Made by a program: the position numbers and the translations under genes
Source of the DNA: JAAYQA01 sp964510345
Lineage (GTDB): Bacteria; Bacillota; Clostridia; Tissierellales; Peptoniphilaceae
DNA: 64,000 nucleotides
Direction of reading: 5' to 3'
Assembly (NCBI GenBank): GCA_964510345.1
Contig: CAZEBB010000007.1
Location: 1 to 64,000, forward strand
Part shown: in pieces, positions 22,829 through 31,748 of the stretch
Position numbering within the stretch: the stretch's first letter is position 1
How the letters are laid out: each line of letters starts with the position of its first letter
Notes under the pieces: model-generated
The model's input: the letters and a program-made list of their open reading frames with translations, nothing else
Told to the model about the DNA's origin: nothing
The model's database searches: none

Positions 22829-23649
22829 GGGGTATCTCCTAACTTCCGGGAGAGGATCATTCGATCTAACCCGGACAAGTCCTTTTGCACTGAAATATCC
22901 GTATAACCGTTGGCTTCCAATAGATGGACCACCGACTCCGCTTGCGTAGCGCCGATCTCCAACAGGAGATAGCCGCCGTCTTTGAGGTAGCCGGGCGCCT
23001 CAGGGATCAGCCTTTCGTAGACATCGAGCCCTTCCGTGCCGGCAAACAGCGCCATCGAAGGTTCAAAAGTCAATTCTTTCTGCAAGTGTTCTTTTTCGTG
23101 ATTCGCCAAATAGGGCGGATTGGAGATGATGATGTCGAAGCATTCCCCTTCGACTGCAGAAAAGAGATCGCCCTCCAGAAAATGAACCTTGTCTAAACCG
23201 AGGTTTCTCTTGTTCTCTTCGGCCACCGCCAACGCGCTGCGGGAAATGTCCGTGCCGAAGACATTGGCTTCGGGCAAGTGCTTTTGTACCGCAAGCGCGA
23301 TCGCACCCGAGCCGAAGCCCACATCCAACACCGAAGGGTCCTCCCATTCGTGTTCGTTCGCGATGTGGAGCGCGCAATCGACCAACAGCTCGGTCTCCGG
23401 TCGGGGGATCAACACCCCTTCTTCTACTTTAAGCTCCAGCGTGTAAAAATCCCAGCGACCAAGAATATACTGCAGTGGATAGCCCTGCTTTCTAAGAGCC
23501 ACTGCGCGATGCACCAGTTCTTCGACTTTATGAATGACCGGGTCGTCCAAATGCGCGTACACGTACCCGGGGCTCGTCATCAGATAGTGCGACAGGATCT
23601 TGATCACTTCCTGTCGGTCCCAAATTTGTAATAGGTCGCGAATTACCAT
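22798..23649 (-). CDS. prmC: Release factor glutamine N5-methyltransferase
   Basis: A 283-residue enzyme that methylates the GGQ glutamine of release factors using S-adenosylmethionine. The SAM-binding motif is VLDVGFGSGAIALA and the catalytic motif is ISNPPYL. The N-terminal helical release-factor-binding part (1-75) is present. The ATG overlaps the last codons of the DUF1385 gene and lacks a clear ribosome site, so translation is probably coupled. Confidence 0.95.
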   Translation of the reverse strand: MVIRDLLQIWDRQEVIKILSHYLMTSPGYVYAHLDDPVIHKVEELVHRAVALRKQGYPLQYILGRWDFYTLELKVEEGVLIPRPETELLVDCALHIANEHEWEDPSVLDVGFGSGAIALAVQKHLPEANVFGTDISRSALAVAEENKRNLGLDKVHFLEGDLFSAVEGECFDIIISNPPYLANHEKEHLQKELTFEPSMALFAGTEGLDVYERLIPEAPGYLKDGGYLLLEIGATQAESVVHLLEANGYTDISVQKDLSGLDRMILSRKLGDTPCSGNCSSHS

Positions 23650-24587
23650 CGGTCTGCGTCCGCGTCATCGGGGATGACTTCCTGCAATGCGACGATCGCT
23701 ACTTCGATCTGGTCGTCTTCCGGCTCACGCACGGTCGCCGTGCCTTGCAACCAAAGCCCCGGCGCTGAGATGAGCTCCGCCAGCTTTCCATCCGAACGGC
23801 CGACAAAGCGGTTGACCTCATAGGCGATGCCTGCGATCAGCGGAAGCGTCAAAAGACGCACCGCCATGCGAACCCACGGGTTCGGCCATCCGAAGACAGA
23901 CAGCACCAGGATCGAGATCAGCATGACATTAAACAGGAAACTCGTGCCGCAGCGCGGGTGTTCGATCGGGTATTTTTTTACGTTGACGACGGTGAGTTCC
24001 TCGCCGTGCTCGTAGCAGTGTATCGTCTTGTGCTCCGCCCCGTGATATCCGAAGACCCGTTTCACCTCGGGCATGCGGGAGATCAGGATCACATAGGCTA
24101 AAAAGATACCGATGCGGATCAGCCCTTCTACGAGATTGAGAGCGATCGAATTCGTGATGACCTTCGCAAACAGAGAGGTCAAAAGAGTCGGCAAAAAGAA
24201 GAACAATCCGATGGCCGCTACCAAAGAGAAGGCAATGCTTCCCCATTGTTCGATCGCCTGTTCGTTCTTCTCGTACCATTTTTTGAGCCAATTCGGCGCA
24301 TTCTTTTCAAAGAATGTCTCTTTCTCGGGTTCTTCGATCTCGACGAGATCGGCACTGAACATCAGCGCATCGATCCCTAAGCGCATGGAGTCCACCAAGG
24401 TGACGACCCCCCGGATAATGGGCCAACGCTTCCAGCTCGCCTTCGCAGGCGGTTTCAGCGGGCGGTGTTCGATAACGATACCGTCCCCTGTTCGACATAC
24501 GATCGCCATCTTGTCCGGACCGCGCATCAGAATTCCTTCGATCAGCGCCTGTCCTCCGATGGACGTCTTCTTTGTTGTCTTTCCCAT
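23643..24587 (-). CDS. DUF1385 membrane protein (YqhQ family)
   Basis: A 314-residue protein with GGQALIEGILMRGPDKMAI at the N-terminus, several membrane helices (about 115-140, 150-175, 215-260) and the histidine-rich YHGAEHKTIHCYEHGEEL motif. These are the marks of the YqhQ family, a predicted metal-dependent membrane enzyme without proven function. It sits between rpmE and prmC as in many Clostridia. GAGGAG precedes the ATG at 24587. Confidence 0.9.
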   Translation of the reverse strand: MGKTTKKTSIGGQALIEGILMRGPDKMAIVCRTGDGIVIEHRPLKPPAKASWKRWPIIRGVVTLVDSMRLGIDALMFSADLVEIEEPEKETFFEKNAPNWLKKWYEKNEQAIEQWGSIAFSLVAAIGLFFFLPTLLTSLFAKVITNSIALNLVEGLIRIGIFLAYVILISRMPEVKRVFGYHGAEHKTIHCYEHGEELTVVNVKKYPIEHPRCGTSFLFNVMLISILVLSVFGWPNPWVRMAVRLLTLPLIAGIAYEVNRFVGRSDGKLAELISAPGLWLQGTATVREPEDDQIEVAIVALQEVIPDDADADRW

Positions 24588-24608
24588 TTCCACTCCTCTA
24601 TAATGAAA

Positions 24609-24640
24609 AAGGTTAAAGCAAACGGTTTTGCCTTAACCTT
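24609..24640 (-). terminator. Intrinsic terminator after rpmE
   Basis: Stem AAGGTTAAAGCAAA against TTTGCCTTAACCTT with one mismatch, followed by T-run on the minus strand, directly after the rpmE stop. Confidence 0.85.
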
Positions 24641-24647
24641 CTCTCGA

Positions 24648-24848
24648 CTAGTCGATATTGTATTTCTTCTTAAATTTCTCAACTCGTCCGCCACGCTCAA
24701 CAAACTTTTGTTTTCCCGTGTAGAAAGGATGGCACTCGGAGCATACATCCACTTTCAGCTCCGCTTGCGTAGAGGCCGTTTTGAATGTATTTCCACAGGC
24801 GCAGACGACAGTTGTTTCCTGATATTCAGGATGAAGTTCTTTTTTCAT
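24648..24848 (-). CDS. rpmE: 50S ribosomal protein L31 (zinc type)
   Basis: A 66-residue ribosomal protein. The four zinc cysteines are present in CACGNTF and CSECHPFYTG, so this is the zinc-binding form. The ATG at 24848 has GAGGTG six bases before it. It lies downstream of rho, the usual Firmicutes order. Confidence 0.95.
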   Translation of the reverse strand: MKKELHPEYQETTVVCACGNTFKTASTQAELKVDVCSECHPFYTGKQKFVERGGRVEKFKKKYNID

Positions 24849-24957
24849 GTCTATCACCTCGATTCGATCAAATTTCCAATTACAGATTACGTAACTATAT
24901 CATCCTACCACAATTTGTCGCGCATAGCAAGAACGCCAACGTGTATTTGTGTTCGTT

Positions 24958-26424
24958 CTACGCGTCTCCGTTGCTGCCCATGCTCTCGAGCATCTGGCGG
25001 ACGAAGACTTCGTTTGTATCGGTCTTACGCATGGAATCGTACATTTTCTCCAGCAGGTGATTGTCCGCGTCGCGCTGCATGAGACGGCGCAGCATGACCA
25101 TCGCATCAAACTCATCCGGGGCAAGGAGCGTCTCTTCTCGCCTCGTGCCCGAGTTTAGGATGTGAATGGCCGGGAAGATGCGCATATTGGCGATGTTTCT
25201 GTCTAAATGCAGCTCCATATTGCCGGTACCCTTAAACTCCTCGTAAATCACATCGTCCATACGAGAGCCCGTGTCGACGAGCGCCGTCGCGAGGATCGTG
25301 AGGCTTCCGCCGTGCTCGATATTGCGCGCCGCACCGAAAAAGCGCTTGGGCTTGTGAAACGCCGACGCATCGATCCCGCCGGAGAGCAGTTTTCCCGAAG
25401 GCGGTTGAAACAGGTTGTACGCGCGGGTGAGGCGCGTGATGGAGTCGAGCAGTATGACGACATCTTTCCCATGTTCCACCAGTCGCTTTGCGCGCTCCAA
25501 CACGATCTCAGAGATGCGCACGTGGTTTTGCGGCAACTCGTCGAAGGTCGACGCAACGACATCGCCTTTGACGCTGCGGCGGATGTCGGTGACTTCCTCC
25601 GGGCGTTCGTCGATCAAGAGCACGATGATCTCGATCTCAGGGTGATTGATCGCGATGGCGTTGGCAATTTGCTTGAGCATGGTCGTCTTTCCGGCTTTCG
25701 GCGGCGATACGATCAGCCCTCTTTGCCCTTTGCCGATCGGTGCGATCAGATCGACGAGCCGCGGTGCCAAGAGCTCCGGCGCGTGTTCGAGCGTGATGCG
25801 CGTATCCGGATAGATCGGTGTAAAATCTTCAAACTCACGGCGCCCCCACAGTTTGTCGGGCGTGTCGCCGTTGACGGTTTTTACATAGATCAGCGCGTTG
25901 AATTTTTCGGTCGTCTTCTCTCGGGTGATGCCTTCGATATAGTCGCCGGTGCGCAGGCGAAATCGGCGCACTTGTTGCGGCGGGACATAGGTGTCGTTTT
26001 CACCGGAGTAGTAGTGGGCGCTTCGCAAGAATCCGTAGCCGTCGGGGTGTAAATCGAGTACGCCCTGCACTTCGATCTTGTGGTCGCCCTCTCGTGTGGT
26101 TGAAGCCGTTTTCTCGGCCGTTCGCCCTTCTTTGACCGGGCGATCCTCGTCAGACTCATCGGCCGGTTCCGGGTTCGGCTCTTCTGCGGGCGGCTGCGAC
26201 TCCGTTTTCTTTTCCGCGCGCTGTTTTTTTACGGCTTTCACCACAGGCTTTTTCTTCGGTTCTATCGGCTCTTCCTGTGCAGCCGGTGTTTTCTGCGCTT
26301 GCACGTCTTCAATGCGTTCAATCAGCGCATCTTTTTTGAGCTGCGCAAAATAAGTAATGCCTAATTGCTTGGCGATTTCTCGTAATTGTGTCACTTTAAG
26401 ATCGGTAAGTACGGGTTGGGTCAT
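24958..26424 (-). CDS. rho: Transcription termination factor Rho
   Basis: A 488-residue hexameric RNA helicase that ends transcription at Rho-dependent sites. Order: Rho N-terminal helical domain (1-45), a low-complexity insert of about 70 residues rich in Lys, Glu and Pro (about 48-120), the cold-shock-like RNA-binding domain (LHPDGYGFLRSAHYY), and the ATPase domain with Walker A SPPKAGKTTML and LIDERPEEVTDI. Such N-terminal inserts are seen in several Rho proteins and are thought to add RNA affinity. The start at 26424 lies 14 bases after GGAGG, which is long; the frame allows an upstream TTG. Confidence 0.95.
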   Translation of the reverse strand: MTQPVLTDLKVTQLREIAKQLGITYFAQLKKDALIERIEDVQAQKTPAAQEEPIEPKKKPVVKAVKKQRAEKKTESQPPAEEPNPEPADESDEDRPVKEGRTAEKTASTTREGDHKIEVQGVLDLHPDGYGFLRSAHYYSGENDTYVPPQQVRRFRLRTGDYIEGITREKTTEKFNALIYVKTVNGDTPDKLWGRREFEDFTPIYPDTRITLEHAPELLAPRLVDLIAPIGKGQRGLIVSPPKAGKTTMLKQIANAIAINHPEIEIIVLLIDERPEEVTDIRRSVKGDVVASTFDELPQNHVRISEIVLERAKRLVEHGKDVVILLDSITRLTRAYNLFQPPSGKLLSGGIDASAFHKPKRFFGAARNIEHGGSLTILATALVDTGSRMDDVIYEEFKGTGNMELHLDRNIANMRIFPAIHILNSGTRREETLLAPDEFDAMVMLRRLMQRDADNHLLEKMYDSMRKTDTNEVFVRQMLESMGSNGDA

Positions 26425-26596
26425 AAAATTGTCAAGATCCTCCAAAGGTTGCCGAATGGCAGAATTAATAAATTTGTGTACGAAATAGGCAGCGTGTGAC
26501 GCGATAGCGTCGGATAAAGGAAATCCACCATAGAATTCAATATGTATAGAAAAAAATTACAGTCTCCGGGGACACTTGAGTGCACGCCTGTGTCTG

Positions 26597-26602
26597 ATTA
26601 TA
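26597..26602 (-). promoter_or_regulatory. Putative -10 box of rho, with a long leader
   Basis: TATAAT on the minus strand, 173 bases before the rho start; the -35 region overlaps the T-run of the nrdJ terminator and is poor. The leader contains a GACGC-GATA-GCGTC hairpin near 26497 and a run of seven T near 26549. A long leader fits autoregulation of rho, but no attenuator is proven. Confidence 0.35.
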
Positions 26603-26625
26603 TCACAAGTATTTGCAAAAAAAGA

Positions 26626-26656
26626 ACCGTTTGAGCGATTTTCTCACTCAAACGGT
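26626..26656 (-). terminator. Intrinsic terminator after nrdJ
   Basis: Ten-base perfect stem ACCGTTTGAG / CTCAAACGGT with minus-strand T-run. It starts 16 bases after the in-frame end of the intact nrdJ tail at 26672, but overlaps the extension produced by the present frame. Confidence 0.9.
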
Positions 26657-26671
26657 CTACATTCGTTTTTA

Positions 26672-28782
26672 TCACACGGAACACGGAGAGAATCCGCAGT
26701 CCTGGCACTCGGCACAACCGCCGGAATGCTGCATCGGGCCACCGCACATCGGGCAGACATCCGGGTTTTCACCCAACTCTTCCTCTGCCAATTCGTTGAT
26801 CTCTTCGCGCAACTGATCGATACGGGAGATGCGGTGATCAGGATCCCTGAGCGCTCGCAACCGTCGCGATAGATCGTAATGCCCTTCAAGCCGTTCTCCC
26901 ATGCGTACATGTAGAGGTCTTCCACCTGGTTAATCGTGAAGTCGTTGGGCACGTTGACGGTCGATGAAATGCTCGCGTCGATATACTCCTGCCAAGCGGC
27001 CTGTACGCGGATGCGGTCCTTGTAGTCCAAGGTCGACGTCGTCACGATGAAATCGGGAAGCTCGGCCTCTTCGTCGATATTGTTGATCTGCATATACTCG
27101 CGGACGATCGGTGTAAACACTTTGTAATACGTATCCTCGTGGTGTAATGACTCGGACTTTCTCGTGTAAGCGATCTGGAACAGGGGCTCTAAGCCGTTGG
27201 AGCAACCGATCAAGGTCGAGATGCTGCCCGTCGGCGCGATCGTGAGCAGTTGGCTATTGCGAAGACCATGCTTTTTGATCAGTTCCAAGGTCTCTTCCGT
27301 CGCGTTTGCTTGCAGGAAGGGCGACGCCAAAACAGCTTCCGCTTTGTAGTCCGGGAACGGGCCGTCTTTTTCCGCCAACCGTGCCGATTCACACAGCGCT
27401 TCGTTGATTAGCATATGCCCGATCTCGTGGATCAACGCGATGGATTCATCAGAACCGTAGCGGATCCCCATCTTGATGAACAGGTCGGCGGCTCCCATGA
27501 GGCCTAGGCCGATCTGGCGCAGTCTTTCGGACATCTCCCGTTGTTGCGGCAGCGGGTGCAGGCGCATATTGTCGTCCAAGATGTCGTTCAGGTAGACGAC
27601 GCCTTCACGCACGGCGCGCTGCAGACGTGGCCAGTCGATGCTCGCCTCTTCCGTAAAGGGGCGCAGAACGAATTCGCCGAGGTTGATCGAGCTTAAGTTA
27701 CAGCTGCCGAACGCGGGCAGCGGCTCTTCCGCACACGGATTGACGCCGGCGTATTCAAAGCTCTCGTCTTCGCTCATCAGGTGCCAGCGATTGATCTTGT
27801 CCTGATACAGTATCCCCGGCTCCGCCATGCGCCAGTTATTCTTGGCGAGTTTGCGGAACAGTTCTTTCGCGCGGATCTTTCGGCTGATCTCCTCACCCGA
27901 AGCTTCTACTTTGAAATAGAGCTCGTACTCTTCGTCATTTTTGACGGCTTTCATGAAATTGTCGTCGATATTGACGGAAATATTCGCGTATGTCACTTTG
28001 GACAGGTCATTTTTTACATCGATGAATTCTTCGATATCCGGGTGATTGACATCCAGGTTAAGCATGAGCGCACCGCGTCGGCCGCGCATCCCGATCAGTC
28101 CCGTGACCAGCGAAAACAGGTCCATAAAAGAAACCGTCCCGGTCGTCGTCGCCGCCGCATTGTTCACTTTCGCACCCTTCGGGCGAAGTTTTGAAAGCGT
28201 CAGCCCGCAACCGCCCCCGAAGGAGTACGTGCGCGCCAGGTATTTCGCCGTATCGAAGATGTCTTCGATGCTGTCTTCCACTTTCGGCATGACATAGCAG
28301 TTGGACAAGGTGATCTTGCGGCCGATCTTGTCCAGCCCTCGACCGGCCAGAATGCGTCCCGCCGGCATGAAGCGCTTGTCGCGGATCGCCTTTTTGATAT
28401 ATTCGTTGCCGCCGCTCACGCGCGTCAGGAAGTCGTCGAATGTTTCGGAGTCGTATTTATATTTTTTCTCGTAGATATCGCGTTGGAGGTCGGTCATATC
28501 CCAGCCGTGCTCGCGGAGCTTGGCTCGCTCTACGCGATACAGGATGTAGCGCTTCGCCACTTCCGGCGTATAGCGCATCAGCTGGATTTCTACAAAATCT
28601 TGAATCTCTTCGATCGATACCGACTCTTTGTCGGCGAATTTTTCTTTCGCTTCTTCCGCAATCTGTTTTGACAGTGCTTCGTCAAACCCGCCTGAAACTT
28701 CATTCATCGCCTTTTCGATGGCGTGTTGGATCTTTTCCGCTTCGAAATCGACGATGACGCCGTTCCGTTTTTCCACTTTCAT
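26672..28782 (-). pseudogene. nrdJ: B12-dependent ribonucleotide reductase, frameshifted near C-terminus
   Basis: A class II ribonucleotide reductase, which reduces ribonucleotides to deoxyribonucleotides with adenosylcobalamin. The catalytic part (about 640 residues) is intact: CGLTLSKLRPKGA, NPCAEEPLP, GSCNLSSINLG and APTGSISTLIGCSNG. After GCERSGIL (about 26840) the reading frame becomes nonsense, running to 26644 through the terminator. A -1 shift restores the expected tail LREEINELAEEELG, then CPMCGG, GGCAECQDCGFSPCSV, ending at 26672. These cysteines relay electrons to the active site. One missing base, perhaps in the CCC run at 26845-26847, explains this; a sequencing error is the simplest cause. 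An NrdR-type promoter lies upstream. Confidence 0.88.
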
Positions 28783-28813
28783 ACCAATTCCTCCAAATGA
28801 TGGTTTGTCTCGT

Positions 28814-28864
28814 TATATACTACATATAGTGTTTGCTCGCAATCGAGCACATAATATATGTATC
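28814..28864 (-). promoter_or_regulatory. nrdJ promoter with tandem NrdR boxes
   Basis: The promoter is TTGCGA (28837-28842), 17 bases, TATATA (28814-28819) on the minus strand. An NrdR box, ACACTATATGTAGTAT on the minus strand (28817-28832), covers the -10. A second, weaker box (about 11 of 16) lies at 28849-28864, exactly 32 bases away, the usual helical spacing of NrdR pairs. NrdR should repress nrdJ when ATP/dATP signals nucleotide sufficiency. Confidence 0.7.
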
Positions 28865-29026
28865 ATAGGCTATTTCCGGAGCGATGGCAAGCGCAACACA
28901 GTCCATTTCTTTGTGCTTTCAGTACAACAATCGTATCTTTTTCCACCCCCTCTCGCAACGGCTCGGTAATTCCTCCAAAGTTAGCGAGGCTTCCAACCAC
29001 GAAAATACATACTATCCAAAAAAGAA

Positions 29027-29047
29027 GGCGCAGAAATTTTCCGCGCC
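29027..29047 (-). terminator. Terminator-like hairpin in the gap before nrdJ
   Basis: GGCGC, one mismatch, GAAA / TTTC, GCGCC, followed on the minus strand by TTCTTTTTT. No recognised gene precedes it, so it may end a small RNA coming from the structured element at 29068-29297. Confidence 0.5.
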
Positions 29048-29067
29048 AATTGCTTGTCAACTTTTGG

Positions 29068-29297
29068 GATAAAAAAAGAGCGACATCCGACGCATCCTAG
29101 GAGTGATGATAAAAATAGCATCAACAGAATGGTATCGCCGTCTTCGCCCCTGGGCGAAAACCCCAAGCTCACCTAAGAGTGAGGAGCGCTCGGAATACTC
29201 TTTGAGGCCATATCTTGGCCGAGCGGCCGTGAGCGTGCCGAGAAGAGTTTTCCGGGCGCGACGAACGGACTTTGTCTGCGCTCTATGAAGCGACATC
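29068..29297 (-). other. Structured intergenic element, possible small RNA or repeat
   Basis: Stretch without a convincing protein gene. On the minus strand it begins AGAGCG and ends CGCTCT plus seven T, so the two ends can pair. Inside are TTCGCC-CCTG-GGCGAA (near 29144), CTCAC-CTAAGA-GTGAG (29169-29184) and a long stem joining 29186-29202 to 29243-29259 (15 of 17 pairs). The 9-base direct repeat AGCGACATC flanks it at 29079-29087 and 29289-29297. It could be a small RNA or a mobile repeat; I recognise no Rfam class. The rest of 28865-29350 shows nothing else. Confidence 0.4.
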
Positions 29298-29314
29298 TGC
29301 CCATAAATGAGAAT

Positions 29315-29336
29315 CGAGCCGAGGGTTCTCGGCTCG
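29315..29336 (-). terminator. Hairpin after the thioredoxin-like lipoprotein gene
   Basis: Nine-base perfect stem CGAGCCGAG / CTCGGCTCG with a four-base loop, 17 bases after the stop. T-run is weak. Confidence 0.65.
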
Positions 29337-29352
29337 TGTATCGGAATGGTTT

Positions 29353-29916
29353 CTATTCTGTGAGTTCTGCAAATGCAGCGCGCAGTTCGTCTTCGGTCAA
29401 TAGCCCGATATGACGCGGCATGGACGTTCCGTCTTCTGAGGTCACATCTTCCATATTCGGCACGGCTTCCGGCGATACGATATTACCTTCCGCATCTAAG
29501 AAGATTTGTGTGGGTGTAAATTGGATCTGATAGTCGATCATCAGCGGAGTGTTTTCCATCGCATCCACATAGCGTACGATCACGGAGTCCGCGTACTCGT
29601 CTTGCAGCGATTTTACATACGGGAGCATTTGCTCGCACGGCGGGCATCCGTCTTGGCTAATTTGGAGCATGATGGGTTTGCCTTCGGCAAGGAGCGCGTC
29701 CATATCGACAACGCCTTTTTCGATCTCTACGACAGGCGCTTCACTCGCCGCTTCGGTCGCTGCCGCTTCCGTAATTTCGGATGTTGCGGCTTCTGTGGCT
29801 TCGGTCGTCGCTTCGGTCGTCTCGGTGGTCTCCGGGGTTTCGCTCTTGTTGCATGCCGTCATCACAAGTGCCAGCACGAGCAATACGCCGAAGAGTGTCC
29901 TGATTCTTTTTCGCAT
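29353..29916 (-). CDS. Thioredoxin-like lipoprotein
   Basis: A 187-residue lipoprotein. Signal and lipobox MTAC (Cys22) are followed by a Thr/Glu/Ala-rich linker (about 25-62) made of repeats such as ATTEATEA, then a thioredoxin fold with redox motif CPPC in QISQDGCPPCEQM and cis-proline FTPTQIFLD. It is anchored outside the cell and should reduce or exchange disulfides of exported proteins. AAGGAGA precedes the ATG. It is transcribed alone from a good promoter. Confidence 0.88.
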   Translation of the reverse strand: MRKRIRTLFGVLLVLALVMTACNKSETPETTETTEATTEATEAATSEITEAAATEAASEAPVVEIEKGVVDMDALLAEGKPIMLQISQDGCPPCEQMLPYVKSLQDEYADSVIVRYVDAMENTPLMIDYQIQFTPTQIFLDAEGNIVSPEAVPNMEDVTSEDGTSMPRHIGLLTEDELRAAFAELTE

Positions 29917-29958
29917 GGGTATATCTCCTTTATACGATCAATTTGTTCTACTGCTACT

Positions 29959-29986
29959 ATTATAGCAAAAGATAAGTAAATAACAA
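29959..29986 (-). promoter_or_regulatory. Promoter of the thioredoxin-like lipoprotein gene
   Basis: TTGTTA (29981-29986), 16 bases, TATAAT (29959-29964) on the minus strand. It sits in the 85-base divergent gap shared with pepF. Confidence 0.65.
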
Positions 29987-30001
29987 AAGAAAGGACCAAA
30001 A

Positions 30002-31744
30002 ATGTCAAACTACAATTGGGACATTGAAAAAATCTACGCAACAGACGACGAGCGCCTCGCGGCAAAAGAGTGCATCGAGCAGCTATTACAAGAGGTGTCG
30101 GCTTTTTCACCCGGACAACCGGAGCTTCTCTACGAGCTGCTGCACACCCACTCCGAACTCTCACAGGCGATGCAAACCTACGGCTCTTACGCGCATATGA
30201 AGAAGAGCACGGAAGGTAAGGACCCCGCCTCACAATCGCTCGGTTTGGAGGCAGAAGCGCTCTGGGCGAAGATCGCCGCACAGACTTCCTTTATCCGCCC
30301 ATTTATCCTCTCCATCCCCGAGGAGACTCTGCAAGAACAGCTGAAAGAAGAGCGAATGGCGCCATACCGCCTGTCGATCGAGCGCATTCGCCGCTACAAG
30401 GCACACACGCTGAGCGCCGCGGAAGAAGAGCTGCTCTCGTCCGTACAGGAAGCCGGACAACTTGCGTCCAACACATTCTATATGCTCTCCTATGCGGACA
30501 TGACGTTCCCGAAGCTTTCGAACGGCGAAGAACTCACACAATCGAGCTATATCTCGTTGCTCGAATCCAATGACCCGGAGATTCGCAAAGAAGCTTTTGA
30601 AACCTACTACGACGTCTACGAGGGACTCAAAAACACGCTGGCGGCGACCTTATACAACAGCACCGTGGCCGATGTGCGCACCGCTACGCGCAGAAACTTC
30701 CCAAGCGCACGCCATGCATCGCTGTTTGAGGATGATGTCGATGTCGCCGTGTATGACGCACTGGTCGAAGCCGTCAACAGCCACTTGCCCTCTCTCCATC
30801 AGTATTATCGTGTAAAGGGCGCCGCACAAGGCATTTCGCCTCTGCATATGTACGATGTGTACGTCCCCTACGGGGCGGAAAGCGCGGAGAAAGTGCCGTA
30901 CGAAACTGCGCAACAATGGCTCCTGGAGGCGACCGCCGTGCTCGGCGAGGACTATCAGGCGATCGTACGCGAAGCCTACGAAAAGCGCTGGATCGACGTT
31001 TACCCCAAAGACGGAAAACAGTCAGGCGCTTATTCCGGCGGCAGCTACGACACCATGCCCTATATCCTGCTGAACTATATGGACAATCTCGAGTCCGCCT
31101 TTACTCTGGCGCACGAGATGGGTCACTCCGCCCACAGCTACCACTCGATCAAAAACAATACGTTTGAAGATCACAGCTACACGATCTTCGCCGCTGAAGT
31201 CGCGTCGACGTTCAACGAGCTGCTTCTCCTCGACTATCTCATGAAAAAGGCGACCACCAAAGAGGAGAAGCTGCCTCTGCTCAATCATCTGCTGAACAGC
31301 TTTAAATCGACCGTGTTTCGCCAAACCATGTTCGCCGAATTCGAACTGGAAACCCACCGAAAGGTGGAAGCCGGCGAGCCGCTCACGGCGGATACACTGC
31401 AAAGCCTGTACTTCAGCTTAAACGAGAAGTACTTTGGCGACGCCGTCATCTCCGACCCGCAGATCGCCTTGGAGTACGCGAGGATCCCGCACTTCTACCG
31501 CGCCTTCTATGTGTACAAATACGCCACGGGCTTCCTCTCCTCCCTCATCCTCTCCAAGCGCGTGCTCGACGGAGTCGAAGGAGCCCGGGAAAGCTATCTC
31601 GCTTTCCTAAGCGACGGAGACAAGCACTTCCCGCTCGATCAGTTGAAAGCCGCCGGTGTCGACCTGACCGATCCGGACGTTTTGAAAGAAGGATTGCAGG
31701 TGTTTGCCGATGCGGTGAAGGAGTTTGAAGAACTCACGAAATAG
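30002..31744 (+). CDS. pepF: Oligoendopeptidase F
   Basis: A 580-residue M3-family zinc metallopeptidase that cleaves short peptides inside the cell. The zinc motif HEMGH lies in TLAHEMGHSAHSYHS, and the third ligand glutamate region FAAEVASTFNE follows at the usual distance. The C-terminal helical part (YKYATGFLSSLILSKRVL) is typical. AGAAAGG precedes the ATG. The stop codon lies only four bases from the left end of an insertion sequence, so the native terminator is gone or split. Confidence 0.95.
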   Translation: MSNYNWDIEKIYATDDERLAAKECIEQLLQEVSAFSPGQPELLYELLHTHSELSQAMQTYGSYAHMKKSTEGKDPASQSLGLEAEALWAKIAAQTSFIRPFILSIPEETLQEQLKEERMAPYRLSIERIRRYKAHTLSAAEEELLSSVQEAGQLASNTFYMLSYADMTFPKLSNGEELTQSSYISLLESNDPEIRKEAFETYYDVYEGLKNTLAATLYNSTVADVRTATRRNFPSARHASLFEDDVDVAVYDALVEAVNSHLPSLHQYYRVKGAAQGISPLHMYDVYVPYGAESAEKVPYETAQQWLLEATAVLGEDYQAIVREAYEKRWIDVYPKDGKQSGAYSGGSYDTMPYILLNYMDNLESAFTLAHEMGHSAHSYHSIKNNTFEDHSYTIFAAEVASTFNELLLLDYLMKKATTKEEKLPLLNHLLNSFKSTVFRQTMFAEFELETHRKVEAGEPLTADTLQSLYFSLNEKYFGDAVISDPQIALEYARIPHFYRAFYVYKYATGFLSSLILSKRVLDGVEGARESYLAFLSDGDKHFPLDQLKAAGVDLTDPDVLKEGLQVFADAVKEFEELTK

Positions 31745-31748
31745 AGAA

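Noticed and set aside
28863..29060. 65-codon minus-strand frame with a hydrophobic stretch, starting TTG
   Set aside because: No ribosome site at its start, and a strong terminator-like hairpin lies within its first codons.
29057..29296. 79-codon minus-strand frame over the structured element
   Set aside because: Arg/Leu-rich sequence without domain, no ribosome site, and its codons coincide with strong hairpins, so an RNA or repeat explains it better. Kept as an element, not as a gene.
28783..29352. Cobalamin riboswitch before nrdJ
   Set aside because: Expected for a B12 enzyme, but I found no B12-box-like sequence; the NrdR boxes explain the control.
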